Shown: piece by piece, positions 46,122 through 53,557 of the stretch
How positions within the stretch are numbered: position 1 is the stretch's first letter
Layout: each line of letters opens with the position of its first letter
Assembly (NCBI RefSeq): GCF_008386565.1
Contig: NZ_VUKA01000001.1
Coordinates: forward strand, 186,001 to 250,000
Source of the DNA: Teichococcus oryzae
Lineage (GTDB): Bacteria; Pseudomonadota; Alphaproteobacteria; Acetobacterales; Acetobacteraceae
Length of the DNA: 64,000 nucleotides
Direction: 5' to 3'
Made by a program: the position numbers and the translations under genes
The notes under the pieces: model-generated
Seen by the model: only the letters and a program-made list of their open reading frames with translations
What the model was told of the DNA's origin: nothing
Databases searched by the model: none

Positions 46122-48043
46122 GTGCCGTGCTGCGCGCGCTGCGTCGGCATGGTCCCACCGTTTTCGGCCTGCTTTTGCTGGTGGGCGCCCTTTACGTCGT
46201 GCAGCGCGAGCTGCGGCATCTTTCCATGGCGGAGATCGGCGCGGCGATTTCCGCCGTGCCATCCCACGCACTTTGGGTGGCCGGCGGCTGGACCATCCTC
46301 GCCTATGGCGTGCTGACCATCTATGACCGGCTTGGCTCGGTTTATGCGGGCAAGCCGGTCAGCTATGCCCGCACCTCGCTGGCTTCCTTCTGCGCCTATA
46401 CCCTTGCGCATAATCTGGGTTTCGCCGCCGTGTCCGGCGCGGCGGTGCGCTACCGCTTCTATGCCGCCTGGGGGCTGACCCCGGCGGAGATCGCCAAGGT
46501 GATCGCCTTCACGTCCCTGACCTTCGGGCTGGGCGGCATGGCGCTGGGCGGCATGGTGCTGATCTGGGAGCCGGAGGTGGTGCCCTGGATCGCCGCGAAC
46601 CTGCCGCACTGGGCCATGCAGCTGGTGGGCGTGGGGCTGCTCGGCGTGGTGGGGGGCTACATCCTGTTGTCCCGCTTCCTGCCGCACTTCACCCTGTTCG
46701 GCTACCGCATCGACCTGCCGGGCTTCCGCATGGCCTGCGCGCAGACCGTGCTGGCCAGCGTCGACGTCGCCGTGACGGCGATGATCTTCTACGCCCTGTT
46801 GCCTTCGGCCGAGGGGCTGAGCTTCGCGCGCTTCCTGGGCATCTACCTCGCCGCCTACACGGCTGGGTTGGCGGCGAACGTGCCCGGCGGGCTGGGCGTG
46901 TTCGACTCGGCCGTGCTGCTGGGGCTGCAGCCCTATGTGCCGGCGCCGCAGGTGATCGGCGCGCTGCTGCTGTTCCGCTTCTTCTACTACATCGTGCCGC
47001 TGTTCCTGGCGGGCGCGCTGTTCGCCGGCTTCGAGCTGAACCAGCGCCGCCACCTGCTGACCCGCCTTGGACCGGAAAGCCGGGTGACCGACTCCCTGGA
47101 GGGTCCGGCCCTGGCCGGCCTTTCCGGCCTGGGCGGCGTGGCGCTGCTGTTTATCGGCGCCTTGCCGGCGCGCGGCTCGCCCCTGGCGCAATGGGTGGGG
47201 GAATGGGCGGCGCTCGCCAGCCATTTCGCCGCCTCGGTGATTGGCTCCCTGCTGCTGCTGGTGGCCTATGGCATGGTGCGGCGGCTCCGCATCGCCTGGA
47301 TTTCCGGCATCGTGCTGTTGATGCTTGGCTCCATCGTCACGCTTCTGCGCGGCGAGCCCTGGTTCGTCTCGGGGGGCTTCCTGGCCCTGGCGGGGCTGCT
47401 GGCCTGCCTGCGCACCGCCTTCTACCGCGATGCAAGGCTGACCGGGGAGCCGCTGACCGGCAGCACGCTGATCCCGCTGGCGGCTTCGGTCACGGCGGCG
47501 CTGATCCTGGCGCAGATCGGCTGGCAGGGGCCGGTGGCCGATGAAGCCTGGTGGACCGTGCCGTTCTCGGAGGAAACCCCGCACACCCTGCGCTTCGCGG
47601 TGGGTGTCAGCGGCGTGCTGCTGCTGGTGGCCGTGTTCCGCCTGTTGCGCCCGGCGCGGATCCGCGCCCCGGCCTATGACCTGGCCACCCGGGCGCGGCT
47701 GGTGGCGCTGGGCGCCCGCGTGCCGGCCCAGGCCGATGGCGCCATCTTCGCGGAAGGCGGACGCGGCGCCGGCTTCGCCTTCATCCGGCGGGAGGATGTC
47801 TGGATCGGCCTGGGCGACCCGGCGGGGGAGCCAAGCGCGCGCATTGCCGTTTTGTGGCGGTTCCGCGACCTGTGCGAGCGCAATGGCGTGGCGCATGCCT
47901 TCTGGCAGGTCGGGCCGGAACTGATCCGGGCCTATGAGGATACCGGGTTGGCCGCGGTGCCGCTGGGCGATGGCCGGTTCCTCGCCTGTCGGGCGGAGAA
48001 CGATCCCCAGCGCCTGCTGGAGGCGTTGGGCGGCGGCCGATAG
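46118..48043 (+). CDS. MprF-like lysylphosphatidylglycerol synthase/flippase with shortened transferase domain
   Basis: A 641-residue membrane protein. The first ~510 residues contain about 13 hydrophobic segments and the flippase-domain motif AANVPGGLGVFDSAVLLGL, matching MprF. A DUF2156 (GNAT-like) domain begins near residue 520 (AYDLATRARLVALGA, then IGLGDPAGEPS), but the protein stops ~110 residues later at LLEALGGGR, where full MprF proteins run to about 850 residues. The missing part normally binds Lys-tRNA and completes the acyltransferase. It overlaps lysS by 4 bases. Full MprF adds lysine to phosphatidylglycerol and moves it to the outer leaflet, giving resistance to cationic peptides; this form may only flip lipids or may work with another protein. 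Confidence 0.82.
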   Translation: MSAVLRALRRHGPTVFGLLLLVGALYVVQRELRHLSMAEIGAAISAVPSHALWVAGGWTILAYGVLTIYDRLGSVYAGKPVSYARTSLASFCAYTLAHNLGFAAVSGAAVRYRFYAAWGLTPAEIAKVIAFTSLTFGLGGMALGGMVLIWEPEVVPWIAANLPHWAMQLVGVGLLGVVGGYILLSRFLPHFTLFGYRIDLPGFRMACAQTVLASVDVAVTAMIFYALLPSAEGLSFARFLGIYLAAYTAGLAANVPGGLGVFDSAVLLGLQPYVPAPQVIGALLLFRFFYYIVPLFLAGALFAGFELNQRRHLLTRLGPESRVTDSLEGPALAGLSGLGGVALLFIGALPARGSPLAQWVGEWAALASHFAASVIGSLLLLVAYGMVRRLRIAWISGIVLLMLGSIVTLLRGEPWFVSGGFLALAGLLACLRTAFYRDARLTGEPLTGSTLIPLAASVTAALILAQIGWQGPVADEAWWTVPFSEETPHTLRFAVGVSGVLLLVAVFRLLRPARIRAPAYDLATRARLVALGARVPAQADGAIFAEGGRGAGFAFIRREDVWIGLGDPAGEPSARIAVLWRFRDLCERNGVAHAFWQVGPELIRAYEDTGLAAVPLGDGRFLACRAENDPQRLLEALGGGR

Positions 48044-48153
48044 GACGGTTTCCGTCCGTGCCGGTTCCCGGCGGGAGCTGCCCAGGGTTCCCCCTTGTCG
48101 GCTATCCTTGCCCGGTCAGGTGATGCGGACCTTATCGGGATTCGCAGGGGGCC

Positions 48154-48804
48154 TTACTGGCTGGCCCACAGGATGCGGTGCAGCCAGGCGACCTCGGACA
48201 GGTCGAAGCTGTAGTTGGGATGCGCCGGGTTCAGGCTCGCCAGCTCGATCCGCCGGGCGGATTGCCGCAGCAGTTCCTTGGCCATCACCTCGCCCCGGGC
48301 CGTGCGGCACACCACCCGGTCTCCCCGGCGCACCGGGGCGTTGGGCGAGACGATGATGATGTCGCCATCGCGGAACACCGGCTCCATGCTTTCGCCGGAG
48401 ATTTCCAGCGCATAAGCGTTGGGGTCGCTCAGCTCGGGGGTGCTGATCTCGTCCCAGCCGGCGCCGACGGGATAGCCGCCATCGCCGAAATAGCCCTCGC
48501 CCCCTGCCTGGGCCATGCCGATCAGCGGGATGCGCCGCCCTGCCTGGCTGCGGCCGCTGGTGTTCAGCGCGGCCGCAGCCCCTGTGATCAGGGAGGCGAA
48601 GCTATCCATGTCGGTGTGGGTGGCGGCGAGGATCTTGGCGATGCTTTCGGTGGACGGCCAGCGCGCCCGGCCATCGCTGCCGCTGCGCTTGGAAGGATTG
48701 AACGCGGTCGGGTCCAGCCCCGCTCTGCGCGCGAGGCCGGATGGAGAAAGGCCGTGCTCGGCTGCCAGGGCATCCACAGCACGCCAGATGTCGTCATGAC
48801 GCAT
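48154..48804 (-). CDS. S24 family (LexA/CI-like) transcriptional regulator
   Basis: A 216-residue repressor. An N-terminal helix-turn-helix lies at about residues 14-40 (LAAEHGLSPSGLARRAGLDP), and a C-terminal S24 peptidase domain has Ser139 (ISGESMEP) and Lys176 (VMAKELLR); AQAGGEG near residue 100 offers the Ala-Gly bond cut in LexA-type self-cleavage. Close relatives are single-copy chromosomal genes in many alphaproteobacteria, so it need not belong to the phage cassette, but its position next to it is suggestive. Two palindromes lie in the divergent promoter region, one just upstream of its own start, so autoregulation is likely. Confidence 0.88.
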   Translation of the reverse strand: MRHDDIWRAVDALAAEHGLSPSGLARRAGLDPTAFNPSKRSGSDGRARWPSTESIAKILAATHTDMDSFASLITGAAAALNTSGRSQAGRRIPLIGMAQAGGEGYFGDGGYPVGAGWDEISTPELSDPNAYALEISGESMEPVFRDGDIIIVSPNAPVRRGDRVVCRTARGEVMAKELLRQSARRIELASLNPAHPNYSFDLSEVAWLHRILWASQ

Positions 48805-48806
48805 GG

Positions 48807-48822
48807 GCCTAATATCCTAGGC
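48807..48822. promoter_or_regulatory. operator-like palindrome 1
   Basis: GCCTA, six bases, TAGGC, starting 2 bp upstream of the S24 regulator start codon. It shares the GCCTA/TAGGC half-site with palindrome 2, so the S24 protein is the likely ligand. Confidence 0.55.
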
Positions 48823-48856
48823 TTGCCGTCAGTTTTCAACAGGAAATAAATCTTAA

Positions 48857-48874
48857 ATAGGCGTTGACGCCTAT
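48857..48874. promoter_or_regulatory. operator-like palindrome 2
   Basis: ATAGGCGTTGACGCCTAT is a perfect 18-bp palindrome (two central bases unpaired). It contains a TTGACG that could be the -35 box of the rightward promoter for the gene at 48925, so binding would repress it. Confidence 0.65.
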
Positions 48875-48924
48875 AACAACTTCGTGAAACCTTACGGCAT
48901 CGCAACCGAAAGGCGAACACTTCC

Positions 48925-49362
48925 ATGGCTGCCACGCTCCGCACCAGCTCCGCACCGGTTCTTTCCGGCATGAGCAAGTCCGAACCCTTTCGCAGTGCCG
49001 AGGAGGCCTGGTTCTGGACAATGAACGCGCTTACGGCGCGGCGCGACGGTGCCCGCATCGTGGCCGGCGCCGGCAAGGTGCAGCGCCCCTGCGAGCCGGA
49101 TGATGTGGTCAAGTGCCTGGACCGCTTGTACCGTCAGCGCCGCATCGACATGACCCATGCCCGCATCCTGCGGATCTGGGGCGAGCGGGGCGAGGCGCCG
49201 AACCCGCGCTACATGCGCGAACAGGGCGATTGGCGCCTTTGGACGGAAGCGATGCAGCGCCTGGACTGGCCGCTGCGGATGAAGGGCATCGTGGCTGGCC
49301 CCGCCATGGTTGTGCCCGATGAAGACACGGTGGTGGCCCTGCCGCTGCGTTCCGGCGGTTAA
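48925..49362 (+). CDS. conserved protein of unknown function, divergent from the S24 regulator
   Basis: A 145-residue soluble, basic protein. EEAWFWTMNALTARRDGARI, CEPDDVVKCLDRLYRQRRID and HARILRIWGERGEAP are conspicuous and look like a folded helical, possibly nucleic-acid-binding, domain; similar sequences are, to my recollection, found in other alphaproteobacteria, often near phage genes. No function is assigned. It starts opposite the S24 regulator with a perfect palindrome in between, and is followed 11 bp later by another unknown gene, so both are probably under S24 control. Confidence 0.65.
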   Translation: MAATLRTSSAPVLSGMSKSEPFRSAEEAWFWTMNALTARRDGARIVAGAGKVQRPCEPDDVVKCLDRLYRQRRIDMTHARILRIWGERGEAPNPRYMREQGDWRLWTEAMQRLDWPLRMKGIVAGPAMVVPDEDTVVALPLRSGG

Positions 49363-49373
49363 GGCGCCGCCTC

Positions 49374-49823
49374 ATGGCTCCCCGTCTGGCGCCCCGCCGT
49401 CTGGCCGAGGATGAGCAGCGCGTCTGGATCGGCTTCGGCGGGCGTGCCGACCGGTTCTGGATGCGCCTGCTCGCGCCCGGCTTCCGGCATTGCTTCGCCG
49501 TGCTGCAGGATGCCCGTGGCTGGACGGTGGTGGAACCGTTGTCCGGCCGCCTGCTGGTGGCACGGCTGGAGCTTGAGCCCGACTACGATCTTCCGGCCTT
49601 TTACCGCCGGGCGGATCTTGCATTGCTGGGGCCTTTCGAGCCTGGCCCGGCCATGTGTTCGGCGCTTCCCACCATGTCGCCCTTTTCCTGCGTCGCCGTT
49701 TGCCGGGCCGTGCTGGGGCGCGAGGCGCCTTTCGCGCTGACGCCCCGGCAGCTTTTCGCGGCCCTCCGGAAACAGATGCAGAATAGGAAAAAAGTCATTG
49801 ACACTTTGGCGGCATCGCCTTAG
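49374..49823 (+). CDS. hypothetical protein before the phage cassette
   Basis: A 149-residue protein with no recognised domain. Visible are a core DRFWMRLLAPGFRHCFAVLQ-like beta/alpha stretch (WMRLLAPGFRHCFAVL), three cysteines in the second half (MCSALPTMSPFSCVAVCRAVLG) and a basic, Lys-rich C-terminus. Cysteine, histidine and the spacing faintly recall papain-like or NlpC folds, but this is not secure. It starts 11 bp after the preceding gene. Its stop codon lies inside the -10 box of the first promoter-hairpin-terminator unit. Confidence 0.55.
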   Translation: MAPRLAPRRLAEDEQRVWIGFGGRADRFWMRLLAPGFRHCFAVLQDARGWTVVEPLSGRLLVARLELEPDYDLPAFYRRADLALLGPFEPGPAMCSALPTMSPFSCVAVCRAVLGREAPFALTPRQLFAALRKQMQNRKKVIDTLAASP

Positions 49824-49826
49824 AAA
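49798..49826 (+). promoter_or_regulatory. strong promoter of the first hairpin unit
   Basis: TTGACA (49798-49803), 17 bp, TAGAAA (49821-49826): a near-consensus sigma70 promoter embedded in the end of the preceding gene. Expected start of transcription near 49833. Confidence 0.75.
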
Positions 49827-49832
49827 CAGACC

Positions 49833-49928
49833 TGTCACCGGGTGAGCTGCGCCCGGTGCCGACCATCCCCGATCCTCCCCGATCTCACGGGCCCTTCCGG
49901 AACCTTCCGGAAGGGCCCGTTTCGTTTT
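49833..49928 (+). ncRNA. short structured transcript or leader, copy 1
   Basis: Predicted ~93-nt RNA from the promoter above to an intrinsic terminator. It begins with CTGTCA (49832-49837) and a hairpin at 49836-49858 with stem CACCGGG / CCCGGTG extended by a G-U and a G-C pair, and loop AGCTG. The same element recurs at 60692-60718 with compensatory changes. The downstream gene is the small phage protein at 49974, so the RNA may be a free sRNA or the attenuated leader of the structural operon. Inferred from sequence; no expression data. Confidence 0.6.
49887..49928 (+). terminator. intrinsic terminator of copy 1
   Basis: A perfect 16-bp stem, ACGGGCCCTTCCGGAA with its complement, two-base loop, followed by TTTCGTTTT. 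Very strong; without antitermination it would stop transcription before the phage structural genes. Confidence 0.9.
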
Positions 49929-49973
49929 GGGGCTCCGTTTTCACCGCCGCATCGCAGAGGAGCCAGCACGCGC

Positions 49974-50204
49974 ATGGGTGGCCTGTTCCAAGCCCCGAAG
50001 CCGGTGGTCGTGACCGCAAGCGAGCCAGTCGCGCCACAGCCTCCGGGCCCTCCTCCTGAAGCGGCCGCGCTGGCCGCGCGGCAGCAGAACCAGGAGCGCT
50101 CCCGCCGCGGCATGGCGGGCACCATCACCACCTCCGCCCGCGGCGTGCTGGACGCGGGGCCGGCCGGCCTGGCCGGCGCGCGCAAGACGCTGCTGGGGGA
50201 ATGA
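49974..50204 (+). CDS. small phage protein upstream of portal
   Basis: A 76-residue protein, proline- and alanine-rich at the start (PKPVVVTASEPVAPQPPGPP) with a basic middle (RQQNQERSRRG). A short gene before the portal is usual in podovirus-type cassettes; its role is unknown. AGAGGAG lies upstream. The portal gene starts 8 bp after it. Confidence 0.65.
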   Translation: MGGLFQAPKPVVVTASEPVAPQPPGPPPEAAALAARQQNQERSRRGMAGTITTSARGVLDAGPAGLAGARKTLLGE

Positions 50205-50211
50205 GGACCTC

Positions 50212-51639
50212 ATGAGCCTGTCCCCTGAAACCCTGCTATCCCGGCAGGCGGCGGCCGAAGCCCGCCGTCGGCCCTGGGAAACCGTTTGGCAGGATTGCTA
50301 CGACCATGTGCTGAACGGCACCCCCGGCAGCGGCGGGCCGGCGCTGTACGATGCGACGGCCCCGGACGCCGCCGAGCAGCTGGCGGCCAGCCTGCTGGCC
50401 GAGTTGACACCGCCCTGGTCCCGCTGGTTCGGCCTGGCGCCCAGCCGTGCCCTGGCCGATGGCCCCGATGGCGCCGCCGCCGCCGCCGCGCTGGAAGACG
50501 CGGCCGAGACGCTGCAAGGCCATCTTGACCGCTCCAACTTCGTTGTTGAGATGCACCAGGCCTTTCTGGACCTCGTGGTCGCCGGCACCGGCGTGCTGCT
50601 GGTGGAGGAGGCGCCGCCCGGCGCCCATTCCGCCCTGCGCTTCACCGCTGTGCCATTGCGGGAAGCTGTGCTGGAGGAAGGGCCTTCCGGCCGCCTCGAT
50701 ACCGTCTACCGCTGCATGATGCTCGATGCCGCCGCGATCCTGTCGCGTTACCCGGCCGCGACCCTGCCACCGGCGCTGCTGGTGCCGGGGGAGGAAGGCG
50801 CCCCGCCGCGCCGCCTGCGCGTCATCGAGGCGGTCTGGCCGGAGCGGGCGGGCAGCGGCTTCCTGGCGGTGCTGGATCATGATGGCCAGGCGGTGCCATT
50901 GGCTTCGGGCAAGTTCCTCGACAGCCCCTTTATCGCCTTCCGCTGGATGAAGGTGCCGGGCGAGGTTTACGGCCGCGGCCCGGTGATGAAGGCACTGCCC
51001 GACATCCGCACCGCCAACAAGGTGGTGGAGCTGGTGCTGAAGAACGCTTCCATCGCCGCGACCGGCATCTGGCAGGCGGAGGATGACGGCGTGCTGAACC
51101 CGGCCACGGTGCGGCTGGTGCCGGGCGCCATCATCCCGAAGGCGCCGGGTTCCGCCGGGCTGACGCCGCTGGCCGCGCCGGGCAATTTCGATGTCTCGCA
51201 GCTGATGCTCGACGATCTGCGCGGCCGCATCCGGCACGCGCTGCTGGCCGACCGGCTGGCCGCGCCGCGCGGCGGGCAGATGACGGCGACCGAGGTGCTG
51301 GAGCGCAGCGCCGAGACGGCGCGGCTGCTCGGCGCCACCTATGGCCGGCTGCAATCCGAGTTGCTGACGCCGCTGATCGGCCGCTGTCTGGCCATCCTGC
51401 GGCGGCGCGGCGAGGTGCCGCCGATCCTGCTCGACGGGCGCGAGGTCCGGCTGACCTATCAGTCGCCGCTCGCGCGCGTGCAGGGCCGGGCCGATGCCGC
51501 CAACACCCTGCTGTTCCTGCAGGCGGTGGCGGCGCTCGGCCCGCAGGCGGCGGCGCAGCTCGATATTCCGGCCGCCACCCAATACCTGGCCCGCGCGCTG
51601 TCCGCGCCGGCCGGGATCCTGAACCCGATCCAGGAGTAA
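50212..51639 (+). CDS. phage portal (head-tail connector) protein
   Basis: A 475-residue protein matching the T7 gp8-like connector family: LLSRQAAAEARRRPWETVWQDCYDHVL near the start, ELTPPWSRWFGL, RWMKVPGEVYGRGP with LPDIRTANKVVELVLKNA, and TATEVLERSAETARLLGATYGRLQSELLTPL near the end. It forms the dodecameric ring through which DNA enters the head. AGGACC lies before the ATG. Confidence 0.88.
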   Translation: MSLSPETLLSRQAAAEARRRPWETVWQDCYDHVLNGTPGSGGPALYDATAPDAAEQLAASLLAELTPPWSRWFGLAPSRALADGPDGAAAAAALEDAAETLQGHLDRSNFVVEMHQAFLDLVVAGTGVLLVEEAPPGAHSALRFTAVPLREAVLEEGPSGRLDTVYRCMMLDAAAILSRYPAATLPPALLVPGEEGAPPRRLRVIEAVWPERAGSGFLAVLDHDGQAVPLASGKFLDSPFIAFRWMKVPGEVYGRGPVMKALPDIRTANKVVELVLKNASIAATGIWQAEDDGVLNPATVRLVPGAIIPKAPGSAGLTPLAAPGNFDVSQLMLDDLRGRIRHALLADRLAAPRGGQMTATEVLERSAETARLLGATYGRLQSELLTPLIGRCLAILRRRGEVPPILLDGREVRLTYQSPLARVQGRADAANTLLFLQAVAALGPQAAAQLDIPAATQYLARALSAPAGILNPIQE

Positions 51640-51648
51640 CACCCCCGC

Positions 51649-52374
51649 ATGTCCGAGAACCTGCTGGACGCCGCGATGGAACCGGCGGCGCCGCCTGCCG
51701 AGGACATCCCCGAGAAGTTCCGGGATGCCGAGACCGGCAGGCTGCGCGTCGACGCGCTGCTGAAATCCTATCGCGAGCTGGAAAAGCGCCTGTCGCAGCG
51801 CTTCGCCGCGCCCGCCGCCGACGCGCCGGAGGAGGAGCGCATCCGCTTCCGCCGCGCCATCGGCGTGCCGGACAGCCCGGAAGACTACACGGTGGAGGCG
51901 AAGCACGAGATGTGCGGTGCCGATCCCGCCATCAACGCGAAGCTGCACGCCGCGGGCTTCACCTGCGACCAGGTGCAGCTGGTCTATGACCTCGCCGCCG
52001 AGCGGCTGCTGCCGCTGATCGCCGAGGCTGCCGCCGATTACGAGGCGCAGAAGCAGGTCGCGAAGCTAGCGCAGGAATTCGGCGGGGACGAGCAGTTCCG
52101 CCGCGTCGCGCCGCAGATCGCCGCCTGGGGCCGCGCCAACCTGGCCCCACCGGTTTATGAGGCGCTATCCACCACCGCCGAGGGCGTGCTGGCGCTGCAC
52201 CGTATGATGGCGAAGGGCGAGCCGGGCCTAGCGCGCGAGGCCGATGCGCCGGAGGCCGTGGACGAGGCGGCGCTGCGCAAGATGATGCGCGACCCGCGCT
52301 ACTGGCGCAGCCGCGAGCCGGAATACGTCAAGCGCGTCACCGACGGCTTCAAGCGGCTGTTCGGCCAGGGCTGA
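51649..52374 (+). CDS. phage capsid-assembly scaffolding-like protein
   Basis: A 241-residue acidic, mostly helical protein located between portal and capsid, the position of T7 gp9. IPEKFRDAETGRLRVDALLKSYRELEKRLSQRF is the start motif common to phage scaffold/assembly proteins of this type, and RKMMRDPRYWRSREPEYVKRVTDGFKRLF ends it. Assignment rests on position, composition and this start motif. Confidence 0.75.
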   Translation: MSENLLDAAMEPAAPPAEDIPEKFRDAETGRLRVDALLKSYRELEKRLSQRFAAPAADAPEEERIRFRRAIGVPDSPEDYTVEAKHEMCGADPAINAKLHAAGFTCDQVQLVYDLAAERLLPLIAEAAADYEAQKQVAKLAQEFGGDEQFRRVAPQIAAWGRANLAPPVYEALSTTAEGVLALHRMMAKGEPGLAREADAPEAVDEAALRKMMRDPRYWRSREPEYVKRVTDGFKRLFGQG

Positions 52375-52531
52375 GGCCCGGCCGCATCCGGCACCTTTCC
52401 GCCAGGGACCAACCCGGCTCGCAGGATGCGCGCCGGGCGCCTTGGCATGCCCGCCTTTCCGGCCCCGCGCGGCAAGCCGGAGCAGCGGGCCGCTTCCATC
52501 CACCCCTGATCCATTCCTTGAGGAAATCGGC

Positions 52532-53365
52532 ATGTCCGCTTCCATCGACCAGGTCTTCGCGAAGCAGTTCCAGTCCGAGGTGCATGACGCCTATCAGCGG
52601 CAGGGCAGCAAGCTGCGCCCCACGGTGCGCAGCAAGACCGGCGTGCGTGGCGCCTCCACCGTGTTCCCGATCGTCGGCCGCGGCATCGCGGCGGCGAAGG
52701 CGCGCAACGGCTCGGTGCCGGTGATGAACCTGTCGCATTCCAACGTGGAATGCTTTCTGCAGGACTATTACGCCGGCGAGTGGATCGACCGCCTCGATGA
52801 GCTGAAGACCAATATCGACGAGCGCCAGGTTGTCGCCAATGCGGGTGCCTATGCGCTGGGCCGCAAGACCGACGAGCTGATCATCGCGGCGCTCGACACC
52901 GCCACCAACGAGGCCACGGGCACCGCCCCCGGCACCGGGGACACCGATGGCCTGACCCGTGCGAAGGTGCTGAAGGCGTTCGAGATGCTGGGTGCGGCCG
53001 ATGTGCCGGATGACGGCAACCGCTTCGCCATCGTCGGCTGGAAGCAGTGGAGCGAGCTGCTGCAGATCCAGGAATTCGCCAACTCCAACTATGTCGGCGA
53101 TGACGAGCTGCCCTGGAAGGGGACGCAGGTGAAGCGCTGGCTGGGCGCGACCTGGATGCCGCATTCGGGCCTGACCAAGAGCGGCAGCCTGCGCTTCTGC
53201 TACTTCTACCACAAGACGGCGATCGGCCATGCCGTGGCCCAGGAAGTGTCCACCGACATCACCTGGCATGGCGACCGCGCCGCCTTCTTCGTCAACAACA
53301 TGATGAGCCAGGGCGCGACGCTGATCGATCCGGCCGGCGTCGTGCGGATGCGCGCGGCAGAGTAA
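52532..53365 (+). CDS. phage major capsid protein
   Basis: A 277-residue protein, in the position of T7 gp10. SASIDQVFAKQFQSEVHDAYQRQGSKLRP and DRLDELKTNIDERQVVANAGAYALGRKTDELI resemble podovirus HK97-fold coat proteins; the end has HGDRAAFFVNNMMSQGATLIDP. The start at 52532 has AGGAAA upstream. The last codons, including the stop, form the first unit of a 26-bp tandem repeat, and three hairpins follow. Confidence 0.85.
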   Translation: MSASIDQVFAKQFQSEVHDAYQRQGSKLRPTVRSKTGVRGASTVFPIVGRGIAAAKARNGSVPVMNLSHSNVECFLQDYYAGEWIDRLDELKTNIDERQVVANAGAYALGRKTDELIIAALDTATNEATGTAPGTGDTDGLTRAKVLKAFEMLGAADVPDDGNRFAIVGWKQWSELLQIQEFANSNYVGDDELPWKGTQVKRWLGATWMPHSGLTKSGSLRFCYFYHKTAIGHAVAQEVSTDITWHGDRAAFFVNNMMSQGATLIDPAGVVRMRAAE

Positions 53366-53422
53366 GTCTGCGGATGCGCGCGGCAGAGTAGGTTTGCGGA
53401 TTTGCGCGGCGGGATGAGGCCT
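53344..53422 (+). repeat. 26-bp tandem repeat over the capsid stop codon
   Basis: Three head-to-tail units: 53344-53369, 53370-53395 (24 of 26 bases identical to the first) and a diverged 27-bp unit at 53396-53422. The first unit contains the last codons and TAA stop of the capsid gene; the second carries a TAG at the same place, so the copies are non-coding. Confidence 0.8.
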
Positions 53423-53430
53423 GCGCGGCA

Positions 53431-53518
53431 GGGGAAGGAGACTTCCCCTGCAATCCCCTTCTTCCATCCGCCAAGCCGTGCCGGCGGATCGAAGAAGGGG
53501 AAGGGAGCCCGGGCTCCC
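53431..53518 (+). terminator. cluster of three hairpins after the capsid gene
   Basis: GGGGAAG/CTTCCCC with a GAGA tetraloop (53431-53448); a 17-bp stem with one mismatch, outer arms CCCCTTCTTC/GAAGAAGGGG and inner ATCCGCC/GGCGGAT (53455-53500); and GGGAGCCC/GGGCTCCC (53503-53518) followed by TTTCTGTTGTT. The last looks like an intrinsic terminator that would make the capsid transcript more abundant than the tail genes, as in T7. Confidence 0.7.
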
Positions 53519-53557
53519 TTTCTGTTGTTCCTGAACAATCAACGGGAGTTCCCCACG

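Noticed and set aside
48044-48153. Continuation of the MprF-like gene by frameshift
   Set aside because: No frame in this stretch resembles the missing part of the transferase domain, so the gene was not called a pseudogene.
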